In this document: positions 1 to 10,307 of the stretch, piece by piece
How positions within the stretch are numbered: the stretch's first letter is position 1
How the letters are laid out: each line of letters opens with the position of its first letter
Assembly: GCA_030848705.1 (NCBI GenBank)
Contig: CM061235.1
Coordinates: 127,642,228 to 127,706,227 of the forward strand
From: Heracleum sosnowskyi
Taxonomy: Eukaryota > Streptophyta > Magnoliopsida > Apiales > Apiaceae
DNA: 64,000 nucleotides
Direction of reading: 5' to 3'
Program-made: the position numbers and the translations under genes
The notes under the pieces: model-generated
Seen by the model: the letters and a program-made list of their open reading frames with translations, nothing else
The model's database searches: none
Told to the model about the DNA's origin: nothing

Positions 1-402
1 ACTAAGGTTTCTAAATTTTCAATTCTTATTGAAGCTCATGACAGCAACTTCAAACTTGCTGTCAAGAGAAGTTACTGTCTACTTGGTTTATGTCTGTTAT
101 GTGACAGCATGTGTTGATTTGACTTCTCATGTCAGTATTTTTGTGCCAGTCTCATACTTTTAAACCGTGTATGACTTTAATGTGGTTATCTGTTAAGTTT
201 GAGAGTTAAAAATCTGTTCCATTGGACTTTCACACTCTTTTGCATTAATCTGTAGGATTAAAGGAGGACACGACCATTAATTACTTTTGTGGTAGTTGTA
301 TGGGTACTCTAACTGTTGACCATTAGACTTTAATCCTTAGACGGTTTTGCCTATAAATTAACCTTAGGTTTCATCAGTCTGCTCTCAGTTTTAAAGTAAA
401 TA
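1..402 (+). promoter_or_regulatory. Spacer between pol and the 86-aa ORF of element A
   Basis: Non-coding. It holds several copies of the element's recurrent word CTGTC or its complement GACAG (about 43, 58, 76, 103 and further). A TATA-like box (TATAAAT, 352-358) lies about 45 bases before the ATG of the 86-aa ORF. The same layout is present in element B at 26818-27222. Whether the TATA-like box is used is unknown. Confidence 0.5.
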
Positions 403-663
403 ATGGAAAACAAAGTAGGAATTGAAGTTGGTCTAAAGAAGTGTGATAGTGAACCCGACAATGAAGAGATCGACGAGCTCTTTGAAATATTGTTGGACGC
501 CATGGATGAGATAGAAGAGGAAAAGGAGGCCAAGGCTAAGGAAGAAGAAGCCAAGGCTGTGGAAGAAGAGAAGGAGCTTCAGGCACTTCTTGAAAAAGAA
601 GGCCGCTCTGAAGAAGAGATTAAGGAAGAAGTCTTAGAACTAGTTGATAAAATCATAGAATGA
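403..663 (+). CDS. 86-aa acidic coiled-coil ORF between pol and env-position ORF (element A)
   Basis: I do not recognise this protein. It is very rich in Glu, Lys and Ala, with the central part (residues 45-70) made almost only of Glu, Lys and Ala. It looks like a single charged helix or coiled coil. No signal peptide, membrane segment or cysteine pair is visible. The same ORF, with the same start and length, exists in element B (26557-26817). By eye the two copies differ at six bases, including a TGA/TAA stop swap, two silent changes and three conservative replacements (I/M, E/D, D/N). An open frame kept in two diverged copies supports it being real, but the copies are still close. It sits between pol and the giant ORF, with a TATA-like box at 352-358. 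Function unknown. Confidence 0.55.
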   Translation: MENKVGIEVGLKKCDSEPDNEEIDELFEILLDAMDEIEEEKEAKAKEEEAKAVEEEKELQALLEKEGRSEEEIKEEVLELVDKIIE

Positions 664-1329
664 TGTACTCAATGCTCAATTTTAATGATTTTATTAATAA
701 TAATAAAAGTTCCTGTTTATGTGGTTATTGAGTTTATGATTTGTCTGTGTTAATTGCTCAATATCTGTGTTCAAAAGATTACATTGCTAAATCCATAATT
801 TGTCAATATTAAGTTAAGTGTATGAATCAAGCATTCTAATAAGTTCATGACAGAACCATTTCCTAATCGAAGTTACTGTCGTTAAGAAGGATACTGTCAT
901 GTGTTTCTTGACAGCAACCTTCTTGACAGCAGGAAAAGACTTTCTGTCAAGACTTGTAAAGGACACTGTCATTCATATGCTTAACGGTGACAGCAAGTTT
1001 TTGCGCAATAGTTGCTGTCGCGCAAAACCTACTGTCACCACCACTTCTTACTGACAGATTGTTTCTAGCGCACAGGTTACTGTCAACAATAGTGGACCGT
1101 TGTAATTGGATATTCACCCCACGATTGACAGTGAATAACGGGCAATAACTCACGTGTTAAGAGAGTGGGTTAAGACACGTCCTTTAACTCCACTTTTTGA
1201 GCAAACGTTTGAGAAACCCATATTTATTCTCCAGTTAATCAGACATATCACTCTCACAAAACTCAAGGCAAAATACTCTTCCTCAAGCAAAAAGCTACTT
1301 TCTCACTTTCTTCTTTTCTTGAAATCTCC
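664..1329 (+). promoter_or_regulatory. Spacer with dense CTGTC/GACAG array and G-box, upstream of env-position ORF (A)
   Basis: Between about 845 and 1135 I count 13 copies of CTGTC or GACAG in some 290 bases; random sequence would give fewer than one. Many are extended to TACTGTCA or TGACAGCA and both orientations occur. A perfect G-box (CACGTG, 1151-1156) follows, then a TATA-like catatttatt (1219-1228) and a pyrimidine-rich leader ending at the ATG at 1330. This looks like an internal promoter for the downstream ORF. B has the same arrangement (G-box 26064-26069) and the unrelated-in-sequence element C also has a G-box at a similar place (51709-51714). Confidence 0.5.
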
Positions 1330-4300
1330 ATGGCCCCCAATCAGACTCTCTCTCAAACAAACTTTGCTGGCATCTTTTCCCCAAATGATGCTGGTGAAGA
1401 TTTCAAAGGACTGGTGTTTTTCTTGAACAAGTCCTATCTTCGTTCAGCCATTACCTCAACTCCAATTCTCGACCTAGACAAACTTGAGGAATTTTGGCGA
1501 ACTGCTGTTGCTCAAACTGAGGGTGAAAACCCAGCTATTCAATTTAAGATAAATGGGCAACAATACATTCTCACAACTGAGGTCATCAATACTGCTCTTG
1601 GAATTACACTGGAACAAGGACAACACTTTTCTCCACTTGCTAATGATGACACTCTGAAGAAGCTCTTCTTGAAGATTGGGTATGCATGCCCTATTCTCGA
1701 AGAGGGAACAACCAAGTGGTACCCGTCTGGTGAAATGGACAGGAAGTATCTAAGGAAGGAGTGGAGCATGATATTTGATGCAATGGTCAAGGTGTTCTCT
1801 ACCAAGTCCACAGGCTGGAATGGGATACCTTCCTACATCAAGAAACTGACACATTCTCTTGTCCATGGATACAAGGTGAATGTTGGAGCTCTCCTCATGG
1901 CACAACTCAAAGCTGCCATAGGTAAGAAGGTATCACTCTACCCTCGCTTTCTTATGATGTGTATCAATTCTTTCTGTGATTTTAATAATGATGCCCCTCG
2001 TCTAGAGGTTTGCTCTGTCTTGAAAAAGAACACACACACACTGTTATCTTCACAGGATCTAAATGCACATATTCCACTTTGCTTCACTCAGCACATGGTT
2101 GATCAAGTGTCCAACCTTGATTATCCATTACCTACTGGTTATGATTCGTTTTCTCTTGAGGATGAAGCTGGATTAGACCCAAATTCAGCTAACCCGCATT
2201 CAACACCATACACTCAGCCTAGGCCCTCTAGACTTCCCAAAGCCCAAAGAGAAGCCTTGCAAGAATCCAGAAAAAGATCCTTAGAAGCTGATGTTGGTGG
2301 TAGCTCTGTTAGTCAAGAGGGAGACACTGCACCTAGTGCAGCAAATAAGGAAGGTAGTCACACAGAACCCACAGTGGTTCCCCCTGAGCCTAAGAAGAAG
2401 AGAGCTAGGAGGACCAAAACCACTGTCAGCCACCCTGCAGTCTCCCAAAAGACTGTAGAGGAAACAAGGGAAATAAACTCCTCCCTAGATGTGCCTTCTC
2501 AACAAGGTGCTTCTATTGAAATTGGCCTGTCTCCCAAGGCACCCTGTACAGAGTCTGCACAAACTCATGGTTCCCAACCTGAGATACCCCCACTTGAAGA
2601 AACACACAGTGAGTTAGGGCACAGTGAGGATTTCTCTACTCCTATTGATGGTTCACATGTTCCTTCTGTGAATCAGCCCCCACTCTCTACTACACTTTCA
2701 CCTTCTTCCTTCCCTACACATTCATTTGTTTCTTCTCCACAACCTAGAGAAGGGGACAGTCCCAACCCTTCAGGTTTTGATCATCCATCTCCAATCATGG
2801 ATGAGCCCCCATCTAGTGGTCCACAAGAACCCATTTCTCAAAGTGAGATGGACACCACTCCTCCAAACACTGAGCTAGGGCAAAGTGGTATTTTGTCAGA
2901 AAATGAAACAGCCAACACTTTGTCTGACCTCCAAGGAGCATCTTACCTTCAGGAAGATGCTGTCACAGCCTTTGTTGCTGTCAAAGACACTGGGGATGCT
3001 ACTGTCCTGGGCACAGCTACTGTCAAAGGTGGAGAGAAAGATACTGTCACTACAGAACATACTGTCACTCCACCTCCCAAAGATGCTGTCATGCCTGAAC
3101 CTGCTGTCCAGACTACAACTGACAGTAACATTCCTACTCAGTATGCTGTCAAGCCCTCCCAGCCTAATTTTGATGCTGTACTGGTTGAGGATGCCTCTGA
3201 TGATGACCTACCTCTTGCTAAACTCCTAAAGGTACATTCTAAATCTTCTCCTTCCATGCATGTTAGTACTGCTCATACCCATGCATCTAGGTTGAGTGAG
3301 GGTGTGCAAAAGAAAAGAGAGATAAAAGAAAAGAGAGGTGAGCATAAAAATGAGAGGCAGCCAAATGAGCTGGCAAAAGGAGAGGGACTTGAGCATGTCC
3401 AGAGAGATATTGAGGGAGCCCACATTATTCAGGCCCTAGGCCTTGAGAGTTAAACTGTGAGGGGTGATGAGATCACTCAAAAACACCCTGAGAGTGTGAG
3501 AACCCCCATAGCCTCCAAGCCCCTGTCTTTTCCTTCCCCTCCAAGAAGGTTAAGGTCTGGTGGCCCCTCTGCTACTTTTGGTGACAGGATTGCAGCTCTT
3601 GAAGGACAGTGTATTACTTTGGACTCCAAACTGGACTCTCTCTCTCAACTGGTGGTTGATGGTTTTGCTGCTACTCAACTCTCTATTCAGTTCCTAACTG
3701 ACCTGGTAGCTGCCAACTCAACTAAGGGGGAGAAGGTAGCAAGATCAGAATCTTTGCCTATTCAAGAATCAGGTGGAACTCAGGGGGAGCCTGTAGCTGT
3801 GAAGACCAGAGGGGGAGCTAAAACGAAAGCAATGTCTAAGGGGGAGCAAGTCAAACCAAGCAGTGCAAAACCACAGGACAAAGCTGAAAAGCCTGTTGAA
3901 GTGGAAATGGATGGAGAAAGGGTGTTAATGTCAAAGGAAACTCAAGATGCATTGCACAGAAGACCTGCATCTAGACATCCAATCTTGCCTCCTGTGGTGA
4001 TTAGAGAACCTATTCAAGAAACTCAAGAAACTGCTCTACAGAAGAAATGGAGAGAAATGGAGGAACAAAACAAACTTGGGAAAGGTAAAGGGAAACTGCC
4101 TGAATCCATCCATAAAGGAACTACTTGGTCCAATGGTACTGAGTATGATCAAGAGGAAGCCAATGTCTTGATGGTGGATTACAGGGAGAGCACATTACAC
4201 AACCATGACAGTGAGTTTAGCAGTTTGGTGGAAGAAGCAATGAATGCTCCTAGCAACCGTCCAACCAACACCACAACACTGTTAAAGGAACAAATTATCA

Positions 4301-4810
4301 GTGTCAGTGTAATGGTGAATGATGAGAAAAGATGGGCTGTAAGTATTTATCTAACTTCTGGCATATCTTATTTCATCACAATGCAACTATTACAGAGTCT
4401 GCCAGCAAAGGTGTTGTGTGCTTTGAAGGGAAAGATCAGGGCAACTCAAACACCATTCAATGAAATATTGGATATGCAAATCCAGAACCTGATCATACAG
4501 AAGCTACCTGAAGTCTACTCAAATCCACCAAGTGTTTTCTACAGATCTGAAACTAAGGATGGCACAAGAAGGAACAGCTTCATGAATATTGGTAGCCCAT
4601 CCAGAATGGAAACCAAGTCAATTCTGAAGGTACTAGATGGAATACTCAGTTCAAATGCCAATCCAGGAAGAGTTCATGCTGTTCAAGAAATCTACAAAAT
4701 GCTGGTGTTGAGAGACAAGGCACTGGGAGCTAGAATAAAGGAGCTAATCACTAGAGCCAATGCCAAAAGAAATGATCAAGGTGGAAGTTGCTTCTATAAC
4801 ATTCCTCCCC

Positions 4811-4843
<33 letters not shown>

Positions 4844-6366
4844 GTAAGGATGGAGGTGGTGAAGCTTCTGGAAATGCTGGAAATGCTGGTGGAAGTAATT
4901 CTGGGAATACTGGTATTCAATCTCAGAATGAAGGCAATGAAGAAACTCCTAGCCAGGAAAAGAAAGATGCTGGTGCAACAGATGAAGAGGAGTCAAGAAT
5001 ACTGGAAGCTTTGGAGGCAAGCATTCTTAGATGTGCTATTGATTGCATAAATGCTGAAAAAGATGCTGTCACCAACGGTACTGTCGACAAAGATACTGTC
5101 ATAGAAGATGTTGTCTTAGAAGATGCTGTCGACAAGGATACTGTCAAGGAAGGTTCTGTCAAGGATGAAACCAAAGCTGTTGTCAAGCCCAAGAGACTGA
5201 AAGCTAAAGCAAAGGCATGGTTTACTAGACAGAAACCAACAGGGAAGCACAAGTACTCAGGAAAGGAAAAGGCCACTGGATTTGGCAGGAATCTCAAAAA
5301 GCCAATTCAATCAATTCCTCCCAACAGTCTTAATATTCAACAAATGAAATCAAAAGAAATTAAGAGTGTTGAGGTTAAGCTGGATGCAAATCAAGAGGCC
5401 ACTGAGTACATTCTGTGGTGGGAAGAATCAAGGTCTGCCAAGATTGACAAGGACTTCAATTTGGTAGCCACATCAACCAAGAACAGCACATCAACCATAG
5501 ATAAAAGAAGAATTGATTTCTTCTACCTGGAAAGAATGGTAGAGTTGCTGGAGAGTTATGATAATGTTTCAGAGGCTGTCATGGAACATGTTCTAAAATA
5601 TCAGGCAGATAGGGATGCTGAATTTTATCAGAAATTTGGCTATAACTTTGCAGATTTTGATGATGCTGATATTCTTACTGATCTCCCAGCCTCTCCTATA
5701 CCATACCACTGGTACTATGAGTTTGATGACTCACCCACAGAAGAAGGGCAAGCCCAACCAACTCAGGAAGGGCAACCCAAGCCAAGCAAAGGACCTGAAT
5801 CTTCTGCATATTCTCAAGCTCAGACAGAACTTGATAAGAAGGAAGCTGAATTACTAGAAATTCACAAGGCCTCTAACAAGGCAGAAAGTGCAGCTCCAAA
5901 TTATCAACCATATATGCTGGAAAATCCCCTAAGAGTCAAGTTCCTAAAAGAAGAAATCTATGTTTGCAGCTTGCATAAGCTTAAAACATCCACTCTGAAG
6001 GATTTACAGTATATGGTAGCTGGTTCAATTCATCCCTTGGAACAGATTTGTTCTGATGAGATAGAGAAGTTATTGGAAGGGAGAAAAGGAGAAGACTCAA
6101 AGCTGGACAAGAAAAGAAGGAAGTCTCTCAATGCTTATCCTGGAAGAAGATTCAAGCTCATTAATGAAGAACTTCATTTCAGAACCTATCCATATGATAT
6201 AGAGCAATGGCTGAATCTCAGGGATGTCAGCTCTCTCATATCCCCCTCCATAAAGAAGATCATTGATGAAGTAGAGGATGATGCAGTGTCTGCTGCTGAA
6301 ATTTCTCTTGTAGAAAGTCTAAGAAGCTGCTTGGCAGAAGCTCTCAAGCTAAGTGAAAATTCTTGA
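1330..6366 (+). pseudogene. Giant env-position ORF of Sirevirus A, broken by one stop and a 3' deletion
   Basis: About 1,678 codons reading + from ATG 1330, interrupted by TAA at 3451-3453 where copy B reads CAA. The N-terminal ~250 residues form a compact-looking region that also occurs, diverged, in element C. Both include the stretch with Arg-Lys-Glu-Trp-Ser near residue 140. Next comes a long Pro/Ser/Thr-rich acidic stretch with repeated Asp-Ala-Val and Asp-Thr-Val encoded by the CTGTC word. After that are a segment with G-run PPT-like words, a poly-Asp tract (GAT repeat, 4809-4843) and a charged helical C-terminus. I see no signal peptide or membrane span, so 'env' describes position only. 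The last codons differ from B because 37 bp are deleted near 6348. Similar extra ORFs after pol are known in Sireviruses; the function is unproven. Confidence 0.75.
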
Positions 6367-6433
6367 ATTCTGATCTTGTTAGTTAAGTTGTCAGCACATA
6401 TTGTAAATTTGCTGTTATTTTCCATAAAAACAA

Positions 6434-6445
6434 ATTGGGGGAGAT
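6434..6445 (+). other. Polypurine tract of element A
   Basis: The G-rich run ttgggggagat lies immediately before the TG of the 3' LTR (6446). It is the plus-strand primer site in reverse transcription. The same run flanks the 3' LTR of B and C. Confidence 0.85.
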
Positions 6446-7501
6446 TGTTGGGATTTATGGGTGATAGCATAGAAACATCTTAACTTTGATTGTACTTAAT
6501 CTTTTAAATTAAGTAGAACATACTGTCATAGCCAAAGTATGTTCTTGTAATCAGTATGTAATGTTATTCTAGTTGTATTGTTTGAAAGAAGTTCACTTAT
6601 GTGTTCAAGCCTCAAAGAATGCTTTTTGGATGACAACATGAATAAAGGTTACTGTCCTAAAGCTGTGACAGTAAGATTACAAGAAGACAGAATGTTGCAA
6701 GTCACGACAGCATATTCACTCTGACAGCAACATTGGCGGAAGACTACGCGACAGCAACTATTGCCCTCGACAGCAAGTTTGGGATCCTCGACAGCACCCT
6801 ATGCGGGGAACTCATACTGTCACCAAAAGATCATTCCTGTGACAGCAAGCTTTGCGGCAAAAGTAACTGTCTCAATAAAGATCCTTATGCTAGGTATCTT
6901 TCTCAGTCAAATCCCGTGACAGTTTAAATGTTCAAGAAACAGGCGTGATGCAGCATCCCTAAGCTGCATCAAGTCTGCAAGACTACGACAGAAGCTTCAA
7001 GGCACTACAAATCAAAAGCGAATCAATTCAAGAGCAAGGTCAAGTCTTTATCTGCTGAATTGGTTTAGCTGGAAATAGAATGAATCTAGGTTGCTTTCTT
7101 TGTAATGTATATCTGACATGTTAGCAATTTAGGAAAGTCACATGGGTAAGACAATCTGTAAGAAGCTGCCACTTGACAGTGACAGCAGCTTCACAAACCC
7201 GTGACTGATAGTGATAGGGTTAGTCCTATACCTTCTATCAACTCATTCTAGAATAGTAACGAAGACAAGCAAGTGTCTTTGAAGAAAACCCGCAGCTCGA
7301 GAATTTTTTCTTGAGGTTGTAGCAACACTTTGCAAAATAAATAAAACATTTATTTTGTGAATCTTGTTCTTACTAAATACTGTTCGTGATTGCATATATT
7401 TCTGATAACGTTTAATCTTGATTTTAGTTGTTGAAATTTAGATTGAATTTTATCAGTATTGCATTCATCCCCCCCCCTTCTGCAATACACAAGGACTAAC
7501 A
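6446..7501 (+). repeat. 3' LTR of element A (1,056 bp)
   Basis: Starts TGTTGGGATTTATGGG and ends CTAACA, matching the LTRs of element B in opposite orientation. Between 6650 and 6925 it holds about 12 copies of CTGTC/GACAG, often as GACAGCA spaced by 15-30 bases. A 64-codon open frame in this stretch (6733-6927) recurs in all three LTR copies, but I treat it as a by-product of the array. A C tract (7470-7478) and the end sequence match the B LTRs. Confidence 0.9.
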
Positions 7502-9684
7502 GTTTTAGTATTAACAAAAGCATGCTTCAAAATGACATTATCAACTCTATCAGACTTTGTACTCCTATTTAACTTGGGCAATGGATCATAGAAGTTATAG
7601 TACAAATCATGATAATCTTTACAAGTACAAATAGAATGCCATATACTACCACAATGAAAACAGGACTTCTGCGGTTTATAGAGTACTGATCTATTCCTCA
7701 CATCAGATTTAGAAATATCAGCAATCTTCTTTTTAATCTTCTTACAATCAATAGCAAGATGATTAGAGTTACCACAGTTAAAACAACACTTTCTAGGTGC
7801 ATTTGGGATATATTTATAACCATTCTCTTTATTGATCCCAACTTTACCATTCCTGTTTCTCTTAACAGTAGCTTCCTGTTTCTTATCTGTCACCATACAG
7901 ATTTTATCCTTAAGCTGTTTCTGAGACAATTGACCTACATTCTTAATGAGTTTATTCAAGACAGGTTTAGACTTTATGATTTTAATTCCTTGAACAGAAG
8001 TAGATCCCTTTTCAAAAGTAGAATTGGAATCCTTACCAAAAACAAAATTAACAGGAGTAATCTTAGATTTGGTTGCATCTATAACATGTCTATAGGTCTT
8101 TGGACTGACTGTCTCATCAATGACAATTCTTTCTTTCAATTTCTTATCCTCATCTGACTTATATCCTAGACACTCTTTCCAATTCTTAGAGGTATTAATC
8201 TCATGAAATTTCCTACCAGAGTCTGTCCAGGTTCTGATTTTCTCATTAGCATATTCAAGTTCCTTTTCAAGAGCAATACATTTGGATTTCATCTCTAAAT
8301 GCATGTGATTAGCATTATCACATTCTTTTTGTACTTCTTGCATGCGAGAAAATTCAGCTTCTAATATATCATTCCTTTTTCTAAGTTCAGACATCTCAGA
8401 TAAGATTCTAGTATTCTCAGCAGTTTGACTTCTAAAGCTAATATGTAATGACTTTAGAAAACGTCTTAACTCAGAAGCATTATCAGTATCAAAATCAAAG
8501 ATAGTATTTAGTACCTTATCATCAGGAGCAGCAGTTACATCAGCATTGGCCATTAGAGCATAGTTGACCACCTCAGTATCAGATTCTGAGGAAGAATCCA
8601 TCCAATCCTTGCTTGATGTGATAAGTGCCTTAGTCTTCTTGCACTCAGAAGCAAAGTGACCCATTCCATTGCACTTGTAGCATCTAAACTTTGACTTTTC
8701 AAATTTGCTACCCTTGCTGTCCTTTTTGATATACTTGTCTTTGTCTGCATTGAAAGTCTTTTTCTGAAAGTTGCCTTGTCTTCTATTCTTCCTGAACTTC
8801 ATCCTTCTGAAGTTTCTGACAATCATCGCAACCATCTCTTCCATATCTGAGTCTGAAGAATCATCATCAGTATTGGCATCAGGATTGCCATCAGTATCTG
8901 ATGAAGAGTCGTCAGGATCTGACTCAGCTACTCTTGTTTTACTTCTAGAGACCTCCATAGCTTTTCCTTTTGATTTAGCCTCTGCTTTCAAAGCAATTAA
9001 TTTTGCCTTGCTGCTTTTCTTGTTCTTTCTCTGTTGAACTTCAAGATCATGAGTTCTTAGCATTCCATAGACTTCATCAAGAGACACAGTGTTAAGATCA
9101 TACTGATGTCTAATGATTGAGGTCTGAGTGTCCCATTCTTCAGGTAAAGCTCTTAGAAACTTGGTGTTTGAATCTTCAGTTTCATATTCCTTGTCAACTA
9201 AAGATAAGTTGTTCAATAGTGTCAGAAATCTATCATATAGATCAGTTAGGCTCTCATCGGGTCTTGCATCAAATTGTTCATATTCTTGAATCAAAAGAGC
9301 CCTTCTGTTTTTCTTGACAGATGCAGATCCCTGGCACTGAGTTTCCAAAGTATCCCAAATTTCTTTTGAAGACTTGCATGCAATCACTCTATTTGACATG
9401 ACAGCATCAAGACTACTGTGCAAGATATTCTTTATCTTTGGTTCCCTGAGAACATGAGCTTTTTCTTCTGGAGTCCATTCACTTTTATCCTTGACCACAT
9501 AATGTTCAGGTACAGTATCTGTTCGTTCTACAATCCTTGTAGGAATATATGGTCCATCACGAATCCTGCCCAGATAGTCAGGATCCATAGCCTCCAGGTA
9601 CATCAGCATCTTTACCCTCCATGTTGGATATTCTGATTTCTTCAAGATGGGAATCTTCATGCTTTCATACTTGGTTGTCGACAT
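7502..9684 (-). pseudogene. gag polyprotein of copia element D, C-terminus truncated
   Basis: About 727 residues of structural capsid/nucleocapsid protein from the ATG at 9684, 37 bases after the primer-binding site. The N-terminal half is the copia gag fold region, starting with a short DUF4219-like segment followed by the UBN2/Retrotran_gag type region. An acidic Asp/Ser stretch encoded by repeated ATCCTGA-type words (8860-8930) follows. There are three CCHC zinc knuckles (CYKCNGMGHFASEC, CFNCGNSNHLAIDC, CFHCGSIWHSICTC), with a coiled-coil segment between the first and second. The frame is otherwise open. The final residues before 7465 come from the LTR of A and are not gag. The protein would bind element RNA in cytoplasmic particles. 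Only the C-terminus is lost. Confidence 0.85.
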
Positions 9685-9720
9685 CTTTAGATCGTTTCTG
9701 ATTCAGAAATAAATCAGTTT

Positions 9721-9732
9721 GCTCTGATACCA
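9721..9732 (-). other. Primer-binding site of D (tRNA-iMet)
   Basis: TGGTATCAGAGC on the - strand matches the 3' end of plant initiator-Met tRNA. It lies two bases inside the LTR end. Elements B and C have the same site. Confidence 0.85.
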
Positions 9733-9734
9733 AT

Positions 9735-10307
9735 TGTTGCCCAGTAATAATCTATTGTAGAAGGGGGGTTGAATACAATAGTATAAGATAATCGACTTCT
9801 TAATGTATATATCACAAATATGAAAAGAAAGATAACAGCTTTATTAAATCTGATATAAAACTGTTACAAACTCTCTCAAGAAATTCTGATGTTCTTGAGA
9901 GCTGCTAGCTTACAAAAACTCTCTCAAGAAATTCTATGTTCTCGAGAGCTTCTATCTTGATTCGCTTCTCTTCTCTTCCGAATACATAAATCGAAATCAA
10001 GACTGTGTTTATATACTACACAGCTTCTCTATCAATGATAAGTCCTAATCAATTACAAAGATTGAAACCTATCCATAATTGATAGCTACATTCTACAAAC
10101 CAGGAACCGACAAAATAAACTTTCATGTTTAACTAGACTCCAAATATAACTCGAAGTAGGAATCCTGATCAGCTTCCAGTCCTGATGATCAATCCTGATC
10201 CCAGTCCTGATATGCCTTCTGATCCTGACGACCATGTAATCCTGATGATGTCAGCAATCCTGATCAGTTGAGTCTAGCTCCTGACGATCATTGAATTCTG
10301 ATCTAAC
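9735..10307 (-). repeat. 5' LTR of element D (573 bp)
   Basis: In + coordinates it begins TGTTGCCCAG and ends GATCTAACA. The stretch 10155-10300 is packed with the words atcctgatc, tcctgatga and tcctgacga, about ten in 145 bases. This is the family's own recurrent word, which also appears in the acidic part of its gag. A TATA-like box cannot be assigned with confidence. The end at 10307 is set by comparison with the ends of the C and A/B LTRs. Confidence 0.75.

Larger units (their letters stand above)
1..7501 (+). mobile_element. Sirevirus-type Ty1/copia element A, 3' part
   Basis: The window opens just after the pol stop of this element: bases 1-60 match the segment immediately downstream of pol in element B (27222 downward on the - strand). 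What remains, in order, is a spacer, an 86-aa ORF, a second spacer, a giant ORF in the env position, the polypurine tract and the 3' LTR. The gag-pol half lies left of the window. Copia order, a PPT of the ttgggggaga type, several PPT-like G runs inside the extra ORF and a long ORF after pol are all features described for Sireviruses. The 3' LTR ends at 7501, inside the gag of element D, so A is younger than D. Family membership with B is certain by sequence; the Sirevirus label is family knowledge plus inference. Confidence 0.9.
7502..10307 (-). mobile_element. Copia element D: 5' LTR plus gag, cut by insertion of A
   Basis: On the - strand there is an LTR (9735-10307), a tRNA-iMet primer-binding site (9721-9732) and a gag ORF. 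The gag frame stops being element D exactly where the A LTR ends at 7501. The rest of D must lie left of A, outside the window. D belongs to the same broad copia group as A-C but its LTR sequence is different. Confidence 0.85.

Noticed and set aside
1330..6366. Calling the giant ORF a true envelope gene
   Set aside because: I see no signal peptide, membrane anchor or cleavage-site-like features. Only the position after pol matches. It is described as env-position.
6733..6927. 64-codon open frame repeated in all three A/B LTRs (also 20256-20450 and 33723-33917)
   Set aside because: It lies wholly inside the LTR word array and the copies are nearly identical because the LTRs are young. The composition follows the GACAGCA word. 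Nothing shows it is translated, so it is not listed as a gene.
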